This document shows positions 34,361-44,712 of a stretch of DNA of 64,000 nucleotides, one piece after another. The stretch comes from Diaminobutyricimonas aerilata. GTDB taxonomy: Bacteria > Actinomycetota > Actinomycetes > Actinomycetales > Microbacteriaceae. The position numbers were made by a program, and so were the translations under genes. Location: assembly GCF_002797715.1 (NCBI RefSeq), contig NZ_PGFF01000001.1, forward strand, positions 2,441,304 to 2,505,303, given 5' to 3'. How positions within the stretch are numbered: position 1 is the stretch's first letter; the number at the start of each line of letters is the position of its first letter. The notes beneath the pieces were generated by a model. It did no database searches, was not told the origin of the DNA, and saw nothing but the letters and a program-made list of their open reading frames with translations.

Positions 34361-34376
34361 TGGTACGTCCATACCA
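34361..34376. promoter_or_regulatory. TetR-type operator between hydrolase and TetR genes
   Basis: TGGTA-CGTCCA-TACCA, 5-bp arms in a 16-bp palindrome, is in the middle of the 59-base divergent gap. Its position between the starts makes it a shared operator. Confidence 0.6.
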
Positions 34377-34407
34377 TAATAGGGTCGGAAGCGATGGAAG
34401 GGAACAG

Positions 34408-35016
34408 ATGCCCCGTCATGCCGATCACGGCGCACGCCGCCGTCAGATCACCGGGGCCGCTCGCACACTCATCGCGCGGGACGGTCTGAGCAGCGCCAGC
34501 TTCGCGAACGTCTCCGCCGAAGCGGGTGTCTCGGTGCGCCTCATCCAGTACTACTTCGGAGACAAGAAGTCCTTGCTGCACGCCGTCTTCCAGGCGGTCA
34601 TCGGCGACATCGCGGCTCGATTCCCCACGACCGCCTTCGACGGCGCGACGACCCGTCGCGATCCCCGAGAGACCGTCCTGACGATCCTCGAAGCACTCCT
34701 GCCCATGACGGCCGCGCAGCGGGCCGACGCGATCGTGCTCGCGTCGTTCCATGCCGCGACCCTGACGACGGCCGACGTGGAGACTCGCCACACGACAGAA
34801 CCGCTCCGAATCCTGCATCGCGAACTGCTGCCTGTTCTGACCGACGCGGCATCGGGCGAGCCCTCGCCCGACGACACCGCCGCCATCGCCGACGCCCTCC
34901 TGCTCGCCTCCACAGGCCTGGCGCAGAGCATGCTGGCCGGCTACACAGCTCCCGATAACGCTCGTCGCATTCTCCGACTGCTCGTCGCGCGCCTCATCCC
35001 GTCGACCGACACCTGA
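34408..35016 (+). CDS. TetR-family transcriptional regulator
   Basis: 202 residues: TetR helix-turn-helix (residues about 8-55, with SFANVSAEAGVSVRLIQYYF) and an all-helical ligand domain. The ATG at 34408 was chosen over a GTG 48 bases upstream because it starts MPRHADHGARRRQIT, the normal register for the family. Controls the divergent hydrolase by position and operator. Nine bases from the convergent TetR gene at 35026. Confidence 0.85.
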   Translation: MPRHADHGARRRQITGAARTLIARDGLSSASFANVSAEAGVSVRLIQYYFGDKKSLLHAVFQAVIGDIAARFPTTAFDGATTRRDPRETVLTILEALLPMTAAQRADAIVLASFHAATLTTADVETRHTTEPLRILHRELLPVLTDAASGEPSPDDTAAIADALLLASTGLAQSMLAGYTAPDNARRILRLLVARLIPSTDT

Positions 35017-35025
35017 CGAGCGCGG

Positions 35026-35670
35026 TCAGCCGACGTAGGACTCGAGTTCCGGCCCGGGCTGCAGCACGGCGTTGACGATCGCGCGGATGGCGAACTCGTT
35101 GGCCTCCCCCAGGTCCATGACCTCCGGTTCGAGCAGCCACTGCAGCTGCAGCCCGTCCATCACGGCCAGGATGCTCGCCGAGGCCACCGCCACCGTGCTC
35201 CGATCGGTGACGCCCTGCCTCGCGCAGAGCTCGGCGAACGCATTCGAGACCTCTCGGCGCAGCGTCGTGTACCGCTCCTCGAAGTAGCTCCTGCCCGGAT
35301 GCCCGTCGGTGACGGCCTCGGATGAGAGCACCGTGTAGGTCTGCACGATGCCGGGCCGGCGGGCGTTGGCGAACGCCGTGCGCACCAGGTGGATGAAGAG
35401 GTCCGGGCCACCGGGGATGTGCTTCTCCTCGAGGTCGGCCACGTCGGCCTGGTCGCGGTAGCTCAACACCTCGAGCAGCAGCTTCTGCTTCGAACCAAAG
35501 TGGTGCAGCACCCCGGCGTGCGTCATCCCGACCTGTTCGGCGATGTCGGCGAGGGTGCCGTTGGCGTAGCCCTTGTTGCCGAAGATCTCGACGGCGGCCT
35601 TGAGGATCTCGGTGCGTTTGTGCGCGGTCGAAGGTCGCACGCGCGCTCCGTTCGACGTTTCGTCGGTCAC
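35026..35670 (-). CDS. TetR-family regulator of the adjacent oligosaccharide/peptide ABC operon
   Basis: 214 residues, TetR DNA-binding domain at about 18-65 (TLADIAEQVGMTHAGVLHHF) and a ligand domain. The start is a GTG at 35670, preceded by GAGAGGAGACGCC; a longer frame from 35709 lacks a ribosome-binding site. Two matching TTACTT..GTAA operators lie in the divergent gap to the binding-protein gene at 35840, so it is the likely repressor of the transporter and glucosidase operon. Confidence 0.82.
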   Translation of the reverse strand: MTDETSNGARVRPSTAHKRTEILKAAVEIFGNKGYANGTLADIAEQVGMTHAGVLHHFGSKQKLLLEVLSYRDQADVADLEEKHIPGGPDLFIHLVRTAFANARRPGIVQTYTVLSSEAVTDGHPGRSYFEERYTTLRREVSNAFAELCARQGVTDRSTVAVASASILAVMDGLQLQWLLEPEVMDLGEANEFAIRAIVNAVLQPGPELESYVG

Positions 35671-35716
35671 GGCGTCTCCTCTCTGCGGGCGAGTGTAACG
35701 GGACCCCACGACCCGC

Positions 35717-35772
35717 TTGCGATGTTACTTACTTGTCGGTAACCTCGCGGCAGCTTACTTTCTCGACAGTAA
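35717..35772 (+). promoter_or_regulatory. Promoter with two TetR operator copies
   Basis: TTGCGA (35717-35722) and TAACCT (35740-35745), 17 bases apart, form the promoter of the ABC operon. Operator 1 TTACTTACTTGTCGGTAA (35725-35742) fills the spacer; operator 2 TTACTTTCTCGACAGTAA (35755-35772) starts about at the transcript start. The copies share 14 of 18 bases and are 30 bp apart, about three helical turns. Confidence 0.7.
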
Positions 35773-35839
35773 GTGATGGAACCGCCGGGTGATGCCGCCC
35801 GGTCCCACAGCACAATGACCAGTGCCCCAAGGAGAAGCA

Positions 35840-37507
35840 ATGAAGCTTAGGAAACCTCTCGTCGCAGCGGCCGCGGCCGTCGCGATCGGCGTCTCGGTTC
35901 TCGCCGGATGCTCGGCCGGCGGCGGCGACACCGGCGGGAACGGGGGCGACTCCCCCGCGCTCACGATCGCGAAGCCCGACGGCGCGATCACCACCGAGTC
36001 GAACAACCCCTGGGTGGGCGACTCGTCGGCCAACCGGCTCGGATACAAGAACGTGCTCTTCGAGCCGCTCGCGATGGTGAACCTCGTCGGCGACAACGAG
36101 ACGACCCCGTGGCTCGCCGAGAAGGTCGAGTGGAACGCCGACTACACCGAACTGCGCGTGACCCCGCGCTCGGGCGTCACCTGGAACGACGGTGAGGAGT
36201 TCACCGCCGACGACATCGTGTTCACGTTCGACCTCATCCGGAACACCCCGGCCCTCGACACCGGCAACCTGCAGCTCACCGACGTGGCCAAGGACGGCGA
36301 CGACGTCGTGCTGAAGTTCGCCGAGTCGAAGTTCGTGAAGCAGGCCCAGGTGCTGCACATCGCGATCGTGCCCGAGCACATCTGGAAGGACGCCGGCGAC
36401 CCGACGACCTTCGCCAACCCGGAGCCCGTCGGCACCGGCCCGTACACGCTCGACAGCTTCAGCAGCCAGTCGGTGACGCTGCAGGCGCGCGACGACTACT
36501 GGGGCGGCGACCTCGCCGTGCCCACGCTGTACTACATCTCGTACAACGACAACACGGCACTCACGACCGCTCTCGCGAACGGGGACGCGGACTGGGCGCA
36601 GGCGTTCATCCCGAACGTGCAGGACGCTTTCGTGAACAAGGACCCGGAGCACAACGTCTTCTGGGCGGCGAACGTGCTGGCACCCGACGTGCTGTTCGTC
36701 AACCACACCAAGAAGCCCTTCAACGACCTCGCCTTCCGTCAGGCCGTCAACATGGTCATCGACCGTGAGGCGCACACCGAGATCGCGCGCGAGAACGCCG
36801 GCCCGGTGCTCACCTCGGTGACCGGACTCCCGACCCCCGTCGGCGAGAAGTACATCGCGCCCGAATACGAGGGCGTCGAGTTCGAGCTCGACGTCGACGG
36901 AGCCCGCACGATCCTCGAGGACGCCGGCTACACGTGGGACGGCGACGCTCTCATCGACCCCGACGGCGAGCCCGTCACCTTCACCCTCCAGGTGCCGCAG
37001 GGCTGGAACGACTACGTCACCGGCATCAGCCTCATCGCCGACCAGGTGAAGGAGACCCTCGGTGCCGACGCCAAGGTCGACACCCCCGACGCCGACACGT
37101 GGTGGGCCAACAAGCGCTCCGGCGACTTCGACGCCATCATGCACTGGACCGACAGCGGCACCACGCCGTACGACCTCTACTCCGACACGATGGACGGTCG
37201 CTGGCTGCTCGTCGGTGACGAGGTGGACTACAACTTCGGCCGCTACGAGAACCCGCGGGCGACGGAGCTGCTGAACACCTACGCCACCTCCGCGAGCGAG
37301 GAGGAGCGCACGGCCGCCCTGCAGGAGATCCAGAAGATCTTCGTCGAGGAGGTCCCCGTGATCCCCGTCGGCACGCACCCGTACCTCGGTGAGTACAACA
37401 CCCGCGGATACGTCGGGTGGCCGGGTGAGGACGACCAGTACGCGACGGCCGACCCGACGCAGGTCACCGTCCCGCTCATCCTCACCAAGCTCAAGCCGGC
37501 CGAGTAA
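35840..37507 (+). CDS. ABC transporter substrate-binding lipoprotein, family 5
   Basis: 555 residues. Signal peptide with lipobox LAGC near residue 25, then a Gly-rich linker and the family-5 extracytoplasmic binding protein fold ([54 protein letters not shown]). This family binds peptides or, in some members, oligosaccharides. Placement in one operon with a GH3 beta-glucosidase suggests cello- or gluco-oligosaccharide uptake here. The ATG follows AAGGAGAAGCA. First gene of the TetR-controlled operon. Confidence 0.88.
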   Translation: MKLRKPLVAAAAAVAIGVSVLAGCSAGGGDTGGNGGDSPALTIAKPDGAITTESNNPWVGDSSANRLGYKNVLFEPLAMVNLVGDNETTPWLAEKVEWNADYTELRVTPRSGVTWNDGEEFTADDIVFTFDLIRNTPALDTGNLQLTDVAKDGDDVVLKFAESKFVKQAQVLHIAIVPEHIWKDAGDPTTFANPEPVGTGPYTLDSFSSQSVTLQARDDYWGGDLAVPTLYYISYNDNTALTTALANGDADWAQAFIPNVQDAFVNKDPEHNVFWAANVLAPDVLFVNHTKKPFNDLAFRQAVNMVIDREAHTEIARENAGPVLTSVTGLPTPVGEKYIAPEYEGVEFELDVDGARTILEDAGYTWDGDALIDPDGEPVTFTLQVPQGWNDYVTGISLIADQVKETLGADAKVDTPDADTWWANKRSGDFDAIMHWTDSGTTPYDLYSDTMDGRWLLVGDEVDYNFGRYENPRATELLNTYATSASEEERTAALQEIQKIFVEEVPVIPVGTHPYLGEYNTRGYVGWPGEDDQYATADPTQVTVPLILTKLKPAE

Positions 37508-37583
37508 TCGTTCCGGGCGGGGGCGGGTGCGCACACCGCGCGCCCGTCCCCGCCGCGCCCGGACGCCACGAAAGCGAAGGACC

Positions 37584-38404
<821 letters not shown>

Positions 38405-38408
<4 letters not shown>

Positions 38409-39217
38409 CGACCCTCGAATTCCGCCACGTCACGAAGCGCTACCGCCTGCGCGGCGCGGCCCCGATCCTCGCCCTCGACGACGTCAGTTTCACCCTCCGC
38501 GACCGGCAGACGATCGCCCTCGTCGGTCAGTCCGGCAGTGGTAAGTCGACGATCGCCAAGATCCTCACGCAGCTCGAGACCCCCAGCGCCGGGGAGGTGC
38601 TCCTCGACGGGGCGCCGATCCCGCAGCGCGGACGCGGCCTGCGTCGCTACCGGCAGCAGTTGCGGATGGTGTTCCAGGACCCGTTCGCCTCACTGAACCC
38701 CTCCCACTCGATCCGCTACCACCTCGAGCGTCCGCTCCGGCTCGACCGGGTCGTGCCGAAGGACGAGACCGAGGCCGAGGTGCGCCGGCTGCTCGAGCGC
38801 GTGCGTCTCGACGCCGACTCGGTCATCGATCGCCGCCCGCACGAGCTCTCGGGCGGGCAGCGCCAGCGCGTCGCCATCGCTCGGGCCCTCGCCTCCCGAC
38901 CGTCCCTGCTCGTGGCCGACGAGCCGGTGTCGATGCTCGACGTCTCCATCCGGCTCGGAGTGCTCACCCTCCTCGCCGACCTGCAGCGGGAGGAGGGACT
39001 GGGTGTGCTGTACATCACCCACGACCTCGCCACGGCGCGGCACTTCAGCGACGAGATCATGGTGCTCCACCACGGCCGCGTCGTCGAGCACGGCCCGGCG
39101 GACGACGTCATCCTCAACCCGCAGCACGAGTACACCCGCGAACTCCGCGCCGCGTCCCCGGACCCGGAGAAGCACTTCGCGGATCTGTCCGCGCGTCCGT
39201 TCGGAGACATCGCATGA
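38405..39217 (+). CDS. ABC transporter ATPase, OppF/DppF type
   Basis: 270 residues. Walker [11 protein letters not shown]-loop [15 protein letters not shown], signature LSGGQRQR, Walker [13 protein letters not shown], and [13 protein letters not shown] near the end, as in OppF. Overlaps the start of the first permease by four bases. Second ATPase subunit of the family-5 transporter. Confidence 0.9.
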
Positions 39218-40209
39218 AGACCAACGTCCGCTTCATCGTCAGTCGCGCCGCCTTCTACCTGTTCACCGCGTGGGCGGCCATCACGATCAACTTCTTCCTG
39301 CCGCGCATGATGAAGGGCGATCCGGTCACCGCGTACATGCAGAAGAACGCCGGCCAGATCACGCCGGAGGCCGAGCGGGCCCTGCGCATCCTGTTCGGTC
39401 TCGACCAGAACACGTCGCTGTGGCAGCAGTACCTCGACTACTGGGGCCTGCTCTTCAGCGGCGACCTGGGCCGGTCGTTCTCGAACGGGCTCGCCCCCGT
39501 CGCCGACGTGATCGCCTCGGCACTGCCGTGGACGCTCGGTCTCGTGGGGTTCGCGACGATCCTGTCGTTCCTGCTCGGCACTGCCGCCGGGGCCCTCATC
39601 GGGTGGCGCCGCGGCAGTCGAGCCGACGTCATCGTGCCGATCTCGACGTTCTTCAGCACGGTGCCGTACTTCTGGCTCGGCCTCATCGCGATCGCCGTCT
39701 TCTCATCGGTGCTCGGCTGGTTCCCGGCCTCCCACGCCTACGACAAGGGCGCCCGGCCCGCCTTCACCTTCGACTTCGTCGCCCAGGTGATCGCGCACGG
39801 CACCCTCCCGGCCCTCACGATCATCGTCGCATCGCTCGGCGGGTGGATCCTCGGCATGCGCAACATGATGCTCACCGTGCTCGATGAGGACTACGTGACC
39901 GTCGCGCAGGCGAAGGGGATGCCCAACGATCGCGTGCTGTGGCGTTACGCCGCCCGCAACGCGATGCTGCCCCAGCTGTCGAGCTTCGCCCTGTCGCTCG
40001 GCTTCATCGTCGGCGGCACGATCGTGATGGAGATGGTCTTCTCCTACCCCGGCGTCGGCAAGCTGCTGCTCGACGCGACCACCGCGAAGGACTACCCGCT
40101 CATGCAGGGTCTGTTCCTCATCATCACGCTCGCCGTGCTGCTCGCGAACATCCTCGCCGACATCGCGCACGCCGTGCTCGACCCGCGCACCCGCCAGACG
40201 GAGGCCTGA
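39214..40209 (+). CDS. ABC transporter permease, OppB/DppB type
   Basis: 331 residues. N-terminal span followed by the periplasmic RALRILFGLDQNTSLWQQYLDY region, then five spans; the coupling (EAA) loop reads VAQAKGMPNDRVLWRYAARN. First permease of the family-5 uptake system, with the next permease starting one base after its stop. Confidence 0.9.
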   Translation: MKTNVRFIVSRAAFYLFTAWAAITINFFLPRMMKGDPVTAYMQKNAGQITPEAERALRILFGLDQNTSLWQQYLDYWGLLFSGDLGRSFSNGLAPVADVIASALPWTLGLVGFATILSFLLGTAAGALIGWRRGSRADVIVPISTFFSTVPYFWLGLIAIAVFSSVLGWFPASHAYDKGARPAFTFDFVAQVIAHGTLPALTIIVASLGGWILGMRNMMLTVLDEDYVTVAQAKGMPNDRVLWRYAARNAMLPQLSSFALSLGFIVGGTIVMEMVFSYPGVGKLLLDATTAKDYPLMQGLFLIITLAVLLANILADIAHAVLDPRTRQTEA

Positions 40210-40210
40210 C

Positions 40211-41266
40211 ATGACGACTTCGAACAGCACCCTCCCCGACGGTTCGCCGGCCGGCACAGGTCTTCTCGTCACCCCACCGGCCGCTCCCCCGGCCGCTCCC
40301 CCGGCCGCGCCCTCGCGGCGCACGTTCTCGGCGCAACTGCGCTCGTCGTTCGCGATGTTCCGCAACCGCAAGTCGATCGCGGGTCTCGCGATCCTCGGCG
40401 TCTTCGTCGTGGTCGCCCTGCTGGGCGACGTCATCGCGCCGTACGGTCCGCTCGAGAAGGACTACACCGCGCTGCGGCAGGCGCCGTCGTGGTCGCATCT
40501 GCTCGGCACCACCCACATGGGCGAAGACGTCTTCAGCCAGATCGTCTACGGCACGCGCGGTGTGCTCGTCGTCGGATTCCTTGCCGGCATCATGGGCACC
40601 GCGATCGCCGTGATCATGGGCGTCGTGTCGGGCTACACGCGCGGCTGGCGCAGCGAGTCGCTCTCGGCGCTGACGAACGTGTTCCTCGTCATCCCCGGCC
40701 TGCCGCTCATCATCATCGTCGCGTCGCAGTTCGAGGATCCGCCCCTCGTGCTCATCGCGGCGGTCCTCGCGCTCACCGGCTGGGCGTGGGGTGCTCGGGT
40801 GCTGCGCGCGCAGACGATGTCGCTGCGCAACCGCGACTTCATCCAGGCCGCGCGGGCCAACGGCGAGCCGCTGCGGCGGATCATCTTCGTCGAGATGCTT
40901 CCGAATCTGCTGGCCATCATCGCGTCGAGCTTCGTCGGCACCGTCACCGCCGCTGTGCTCGGCCTCACGACGCTCGCGTTCATCGGCGTCATCCCGATCA
41001 GCAACCTGAACTGGGGCACCATCCTGTTCTGGGCGCAGCAGAACGGCGCCTTCCCCGACTACTGGTGGTGGTACGTCCCCGCGGGTCTGTGCATCGCGTT
41101 CCTCGGCGTCGCCCTGTCGCTCATCAACTTCGGCATCGACGAGTACGTCAACCCGCGCCTGCGTTCCGCCGGTGAACGGGCGCGAGCCCTCAAGAAGAAG
41201 GGCCTCGACGTGAACGACGCCGTCACCGCGGTCCGCACCGCACCTCAGGAGTCGACCACCCGATGA
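40211..41266 (+). CDS. ABC transporter permease, OppC/DppC type
   Basis: 351 residues. The N-terminal 40 residues are a Pro/Ala-rich cytoplasmic tail in which PPAA is repeated three times, encoded by tandem CCGGCCGCTCC copies; then six spans with the EAA loop QAARANGEPLRRIIFVEM. The signature GTDxxGRD loop reads GTTHMGEDVFS. Overlaps the GH3 gene start by four bases (ATGA). Confidence 0.9.
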   Translation: MTTSNSTLPDGSPAGTGLLVTPPAAPPAAPPAAPSRRTFSAQLRSSFAMFRNRKSIAGLAILGVFVVVALLGDVIAPYGPLEKDYTALRQAPSWSHLLGTTHMGEDVFSQIVYGTRGVLVVGFLAGIMGTAIAVIMGVVSGYTRGWRSESLSALTNVFLVIPGLPLIIIVASQFEDPPLVLIAAVLALTGWAWGARVLRAQTMSLRNRDFIQAARANGEPLRRIIFVEMLPNLLAIIASSFVGTVTAAVLGLTTLAFIGVIPISNLNWGTILFWAQQNGAFPDYWWWYVPAGLCIAFLGVALSLINFGIDEYVNPRLRSAGERARALKKKGLDVNDAVTAVRTAPQESTTR

Positions 41267-43509
41267 CGATCGACACGCAGGTCGAGACCCTGCCCTTCCG
41301 CGATCCCGCCCTGCCCGTCGCCGCGCGTGTGGCCGACCTCCTCGAGCGGATGACCGTCGAGGAGAAGATCGGGCAGATGCTGCAGCTCGACGCCCGCGAC
41401 GACCTCGACGACCACATCCTGCGCCGTCACGTCGGCTCGATCCTCCACACCTCGCCGGAGCGGTTGTTCCAGGCGCACGAGCTGACCCAGCGCACCCGGC
41501 TGCAGATCCCGCTCCTCGTGGGCGAGGACTGCATCCACGGTCACTCCTTCTGGCCCGGGGCGACGATCTACCCGACCCAGCTCGGCATCGCCGCGACCTG
41601 GAGCGCGGAACTCACCGAACGGGTCGCTCGCGCCACCGCGGAGGAGGTCGCCGTCACGGGCATCCACTGGACGTTCTCGCCGGTGCTCTGCATCGCCCGC
41701 GACCTCCGGTGGGGACGGGTCGACGAGACCTTCGGCGAGGATCCGTTCCTCATCGGCGAACTCGCCTCCGCGATGGTGCGCGGCTACCAGGGAAGCGGAC
41801 TCGACGACCCGACCGCGATCCTCGCCACGGCCAAGCACTTCGCCGGCTACTCCGAGACGCAGGGCGGTCGCGACGCGAGCGAGGCCGACATCTCCCGCCG
41901 GAAGCTCCGTTCGTGGTTCCTCCCGCCGTTCGAGCGGGTGGCCCGGGAGGGCTGCCGCACGTTCATGCTCGGCTACCAGACGACCGACGGGGTGCCGATC
42001 ACGACGAACGACTGGCTGCTGAGCGATGTGCTCCGCGGCGAGTGGGGCTACACCGGAACGCTCATCACCGACTGGGACAACGTCGGCCGGATGGTCTGGG
42101 AGCAGCGTGTGCAACCCGACTACGCCCACGCCGCGGCCTCCGCGGTGCGGGCCGGGAACGACATGGTCATGACCACGCCGCGATTCTTCGAGGGCGCGAT
42201 CGAGGCCGTGCAACTCGGGATGCTCGACGACACCGCCTTCGACGACGCCGTGGCCCGCATCCTCACCCTCAAGTTCGAACTCGGGCTCTTCGAGAACCCA
42301 CGGCTGCCCGCCCCGGAGCGCGATGCGGTCGTGGGCAGCGCCGCGCACCGGGAACTCAACCTCGAGGTCGCGCGGCGCTCGCTCGTGCTGCTCGAGAACG
42401 ACGGCGTGCTGCCCCTCGACGCGGGGCGAGCAACCCGTGTCGCGGTGGTCGGCCCGCTCGCCGACGATGCGCAGACGCAGCTCGGGGACTGGGCGGGCGG
42501 ATCCGGCCAGGCCGGCTGGCTCGACGGACAGCCGCGCGAGATGATCACGACCGTGCTCGACGGTCTGCGCGAGGTCGCCGGGTGGGACGTCGTGCACGCG
42601 CGCGGCGCCGACATCCTCACCCTCGAACCGGACCCGGCCGGCCCCACCTTTCCCGACGGCCAGCCGCGGCCGCCGCTGTTGCGGGCCTGCCCGCCCGACT
42701 CGGAGCTCATCGCCGAGGCGGTCGCCGCCGCGGAGGAGGCGGATGTGGTCGTCGCCGTCGTCGGCGACCGCATCGAACTGGTCGGTGAAGGCCGATCCAC
42801 CGCGACGCTCGAGCTCATCGGCGGCCAGATCGCCCTGCTCGACGCGGTCATCGCGACCGGCACCCCGGTGATCGTCGTGCTGCTCGCCTCGAAGCCGCTC
42901 GTGCTGCCGCCCTCGGTGGCGGATGCGGCGGCGGTCGTGTGGGCCGCGAATCCGGGCATGGAGGGCGGTCGCGCCCTCGCCGACGTGATCACCGGCGCGG
43001 TCGAGCCGTCGGGCCGGTTGCCGATCTCCTTCGCCCGCCACGTCGGGCAGCAGCCCACCTATTACAACCAGATCCGTGGCCAGCACGGCGACCGGTACGC
43101 CGACCTCACCCAGGCGCCGGCGTGGGCGTTCGGCGAAGGACGGTCGTACACGACGGTCGAGTACGGCGACCTCACCCTCGAGTCGGTCGCACTGGGACGA
43201 GCCGAGACGATCGTCGCGCACGTGACCGTGGCGAACACCGGCACCCGGCCGACGCGCGAGACCGTGCAGCTCTACGTGCGCGACTCGGTCACGAGCGTGA
43301 GCTGGACCGACCGCGAGTTGAAGGCGTTCCGCCAGGTGGACCTCGCCCCCGGCGAGCACGCGCGGGTGCGCCTTGAGCTGCCGGTGTCGGAGTGCACGAT
43401 CGTGGACGCGGAGGGGAGACGGGTGGTCGAGCCCGGAGAGTTCGAACTGCTCGTCGGTCGCTCGTCGCGCGCGAGCGACCTGCTGTCGGCGGGCTTCGTC
43501 GTGCGCTGA
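41263..43509 (+). CDS. Glycoside hydrolase family 3 beta-glucosidase
   Basis: 748 residues. GH3 N-terminal TIM barrel with KHF (191-193), ETFGEDP and the nucleophile Asp270 in TLITDWDNV, then the alpha/beta sandwich domain and a C-terminal fibronectin-type-III-like domain (VANTGTRPTRETVQLYV, YVRDSVTSVSW). No signal peptide, so it hydrolyses imported oligosaccharides in the cytoplasm. Cotranscribed with the upstream transporter. Substrate preference among gluco- and xylo-type beta-glycosides is not determinable. Confidence 0.9.
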   Translation: MTIDTQVETLPFRDPALPVAARVADLLERMTVEEKIGQMLQLDARDDLDDHILRRHVGSILHTSPERLFQAHELTQRTRLQIPLLVGEDCIHGHSFWPGATIYPTQLGIAATWSAELTERVARATAEEVAVTGIHWTFSPVLCIARDLRWGRVDETFGEDPFLIGELASAMVRGYQGSGLDDPTAILATAKHFAGYSETQGGRDASEADISRRKLRSWFLPPFERVAREGCRTFMLGYQTTDGVPITTNDWLLSDVLRGEWGYTGTLITDWDNVGRMVWEQRVQPDYAHAAASAVRAGNDMVMTTPRFFEGAIEAVQLGMLDDTAFDDAVARILTLKFELGLFENPRLPAPERDAVVGSAAHRELNLEVARRSLVLLENDGVLPLDAGRATRVAVVGPLADDAQTQLGDWAGGSGQAGWLDGQPREMITTVLDGLREVAGWDVVHARGADILTLEPDPAGPTFPDGQPRPPLLRACPPDSELIAEAVAAAEEADVVVAVVGDRIELVGEGRSTATLELIGGQIALLDAVIATGTPVIVVLLASKPLVLPPSVADAAAVVWAANPGMEGGRALADVITGAVEPSGRLPISFARHVGQQPTYYNQIRGQHGDRYADLTQAPAWAFGEGRSYTTVEYGDLTLESVALGRAETIVAHVTVANTGTRPTRETVQLYVRDSVTSVSWTDRELKAFRQVDLAPGEHARVRLELPVSECTIVDAEGRRVVEPGEFELLVGRSSRASDLLSAGFVVR

Positions 43510-43546
43510 CCCATCGCATCCGGTCGGCCGCCGTTACTCTGATCGC

Positions 43547-44575
43547 ATGTCCGCCCCGACCGATCGCGCCGTGCGTGCCACGGTGAAGGACGTCGCTCTG
43601 CGGGCGGGAGTGTCGCCGAAGACGGTGTCGAACGTGCTCAACGGCGTCGTGTTCGTGCGCCCCGACACGCGGGAACGCGTCGAGGCCGCGATGCTGGAGC
43701 TCGACTACGTGCCGAACCTGAGCGCCCGCGGGTTGCGCAACGGACGCTCCGGCATCGTCGCACTCGCCCTTCCGGCCCTCGACACCGCGTACTCGTCCGA
43801 GATGTCGCACGCGTTCGTGGAGGTCGCGCACGAACGCGGCATGGCCGTGCTGTTCGAAGAGACCGGCGCCGAACCGCAGCGGGAATGGGAGCTCATCTCC
43901 CGGGCGCGTGCCCACCTCATCGACGGGGTCGTGCTCAACCCGGTACGGCTCGACGAGAGCGCCGTCGGACACGGCGCCGACCTCCCGCCGGTGGTGCTCA
44001 TCGGCGAAGTCGAGCAGCACCGCACCGATCAGGTGTGGGTCGACAGCGTGGACGCCGCCCGCAAGATGACGCAACACCTGCTCGACCAGGGCTGCCGCCG
44101 GATCGCCGTGGTCGGCACCGTCGGCGGCGGTTTCGACTCGTCGACGGCGCGGCAGCGCACGGCCGGCTACCGCGCGGCGCTCGAGACGGCGGGCGTGCCG
44201 CACGACCCGCGGCTCGAGGTCGGCTGCCAGGACTGGACGACCGCGAACGCCGCGCGCGCATTCGGCGCGCTGCTCGACTCCGGTGTCGAGGTCGACGCGT
44301 GCTTCTGCTTCACCGACTCGATGGCCCTCGGCGCCCTGCACGCCCTCTGGAGCCGTGGCATCCGCGTGCCCGACGACATGCTCGTGGCCGGTTTCGACGA
44401 TGTGGACGCGGCCCGCTTCGCCGTCCCGCCGCTCACGACGGTCGCGTTCGACAAGCGGGAGTTCGCCACGGCCGCACTGTCGCTGCTCGCAGAGCGGTTC
44501 CTCGACCGGGACCGCGAGCCGCGCCTGATCTCGATCCCCCACCGCGTCGTCGTGCGGGAGAGCACGACCCGCTGA
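43547..44575 (+). CDS. LacI-family transcriptional regulator
   Basis: 342 residues: helix-turn-helix TVKDVALRAGVSPKTVSNVL near residue 12, hinge helix LSARGLRNGRSGIVAL, and a sugar-binding-protein-like domain ending in PLTTVAFDKREFATAAL. 37 bases downstream of the GH3 stop. It also sits just before the CUT1 transporter operon, whose promoter carries a central-CG palindrome; this protein is the best candidate for binding it and the related site at 62.66 kb. The start ATG (GATCGCATG) has no clear ribosome-binding site. Confidence 0.85.
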   Translation: MSAPTDRAVRATVKDVALRAGVSPKTVSNVLNGVVFVRPDTRERVEAAMLELDYVPNLSARGLRNGRSGIVALALPALDTAYSSEMSHAFVEVAHERGMAVLFEETGAEPQREWELISRARAHLIDGVVLNPVRLDESAVGHGADLPPVVLIGEVEQHRTDQVWVDSVDAARKMTQHLLDQGCRRIAVVGTVGGGFDSSTARQRTAGYRAALETAGVPHDPRLEVGCQDWTTANAARAFGALLDSGVEVDACFCFTDSMALGALHALWSRGIRVPDDMLVAGFDDVDAARFAVPPLTTVAFDKREFATAALSLLAERFLDRDREPRLISIPHRVVVRESTTR

Positions 44576-44609
44576 TCTCGTTCTCTGCGAGAGCGCCCGC
44601 GACGCGCGC

Positions 44610-44627
44610 TCGGATGCTGACATCCGA
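44610..44627 (+). terminator. Short hairpin after the LacI gene
   Basis: TCGGATG-CTGA-CATCCGA, a 7-bp stem with a 4-base loop, 34 bases after the LacI-gene stop and 44 bases before the next operator. No T-run follows, so it is at best a weak terminator. Confidence 0.4.
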
Positions 44628-44659
44628 CCCGCGCTCCGAGTAGTGTCCCCCGCAAGAGG

Positions 44660-44688
44660 TTGCATACCCCGTTACAACGATGTAATGA
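44660..44688 (+). promoter_or_regulatory. Promoter and LacI-type operator of the arabinosidase operon
   Basis: Operator GTTACAACGATGTAAT (44671-44686) has central CG and TTACA/TGTAA arms. It overlaps the -10 region: TTGCAT (44660-44665) and TAATGA (44683-44688) are 17 bases apart. A 14-of-16 match, ATTCCAACGATGTAAT, occurs at 62663-62678 in front of the GH2 gene. Confidence 0.65.
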
Positions 44689-44712
44689 TCGAGCGATCAC
44701 GAAGGAGTGACG

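Noticed and set aside
40265-40310. Tandem CCGGCCGCTCC as a possible regulatory repeat
   Set aside because: It encodes the PPAA repeats of the permease tail and stays in frame.
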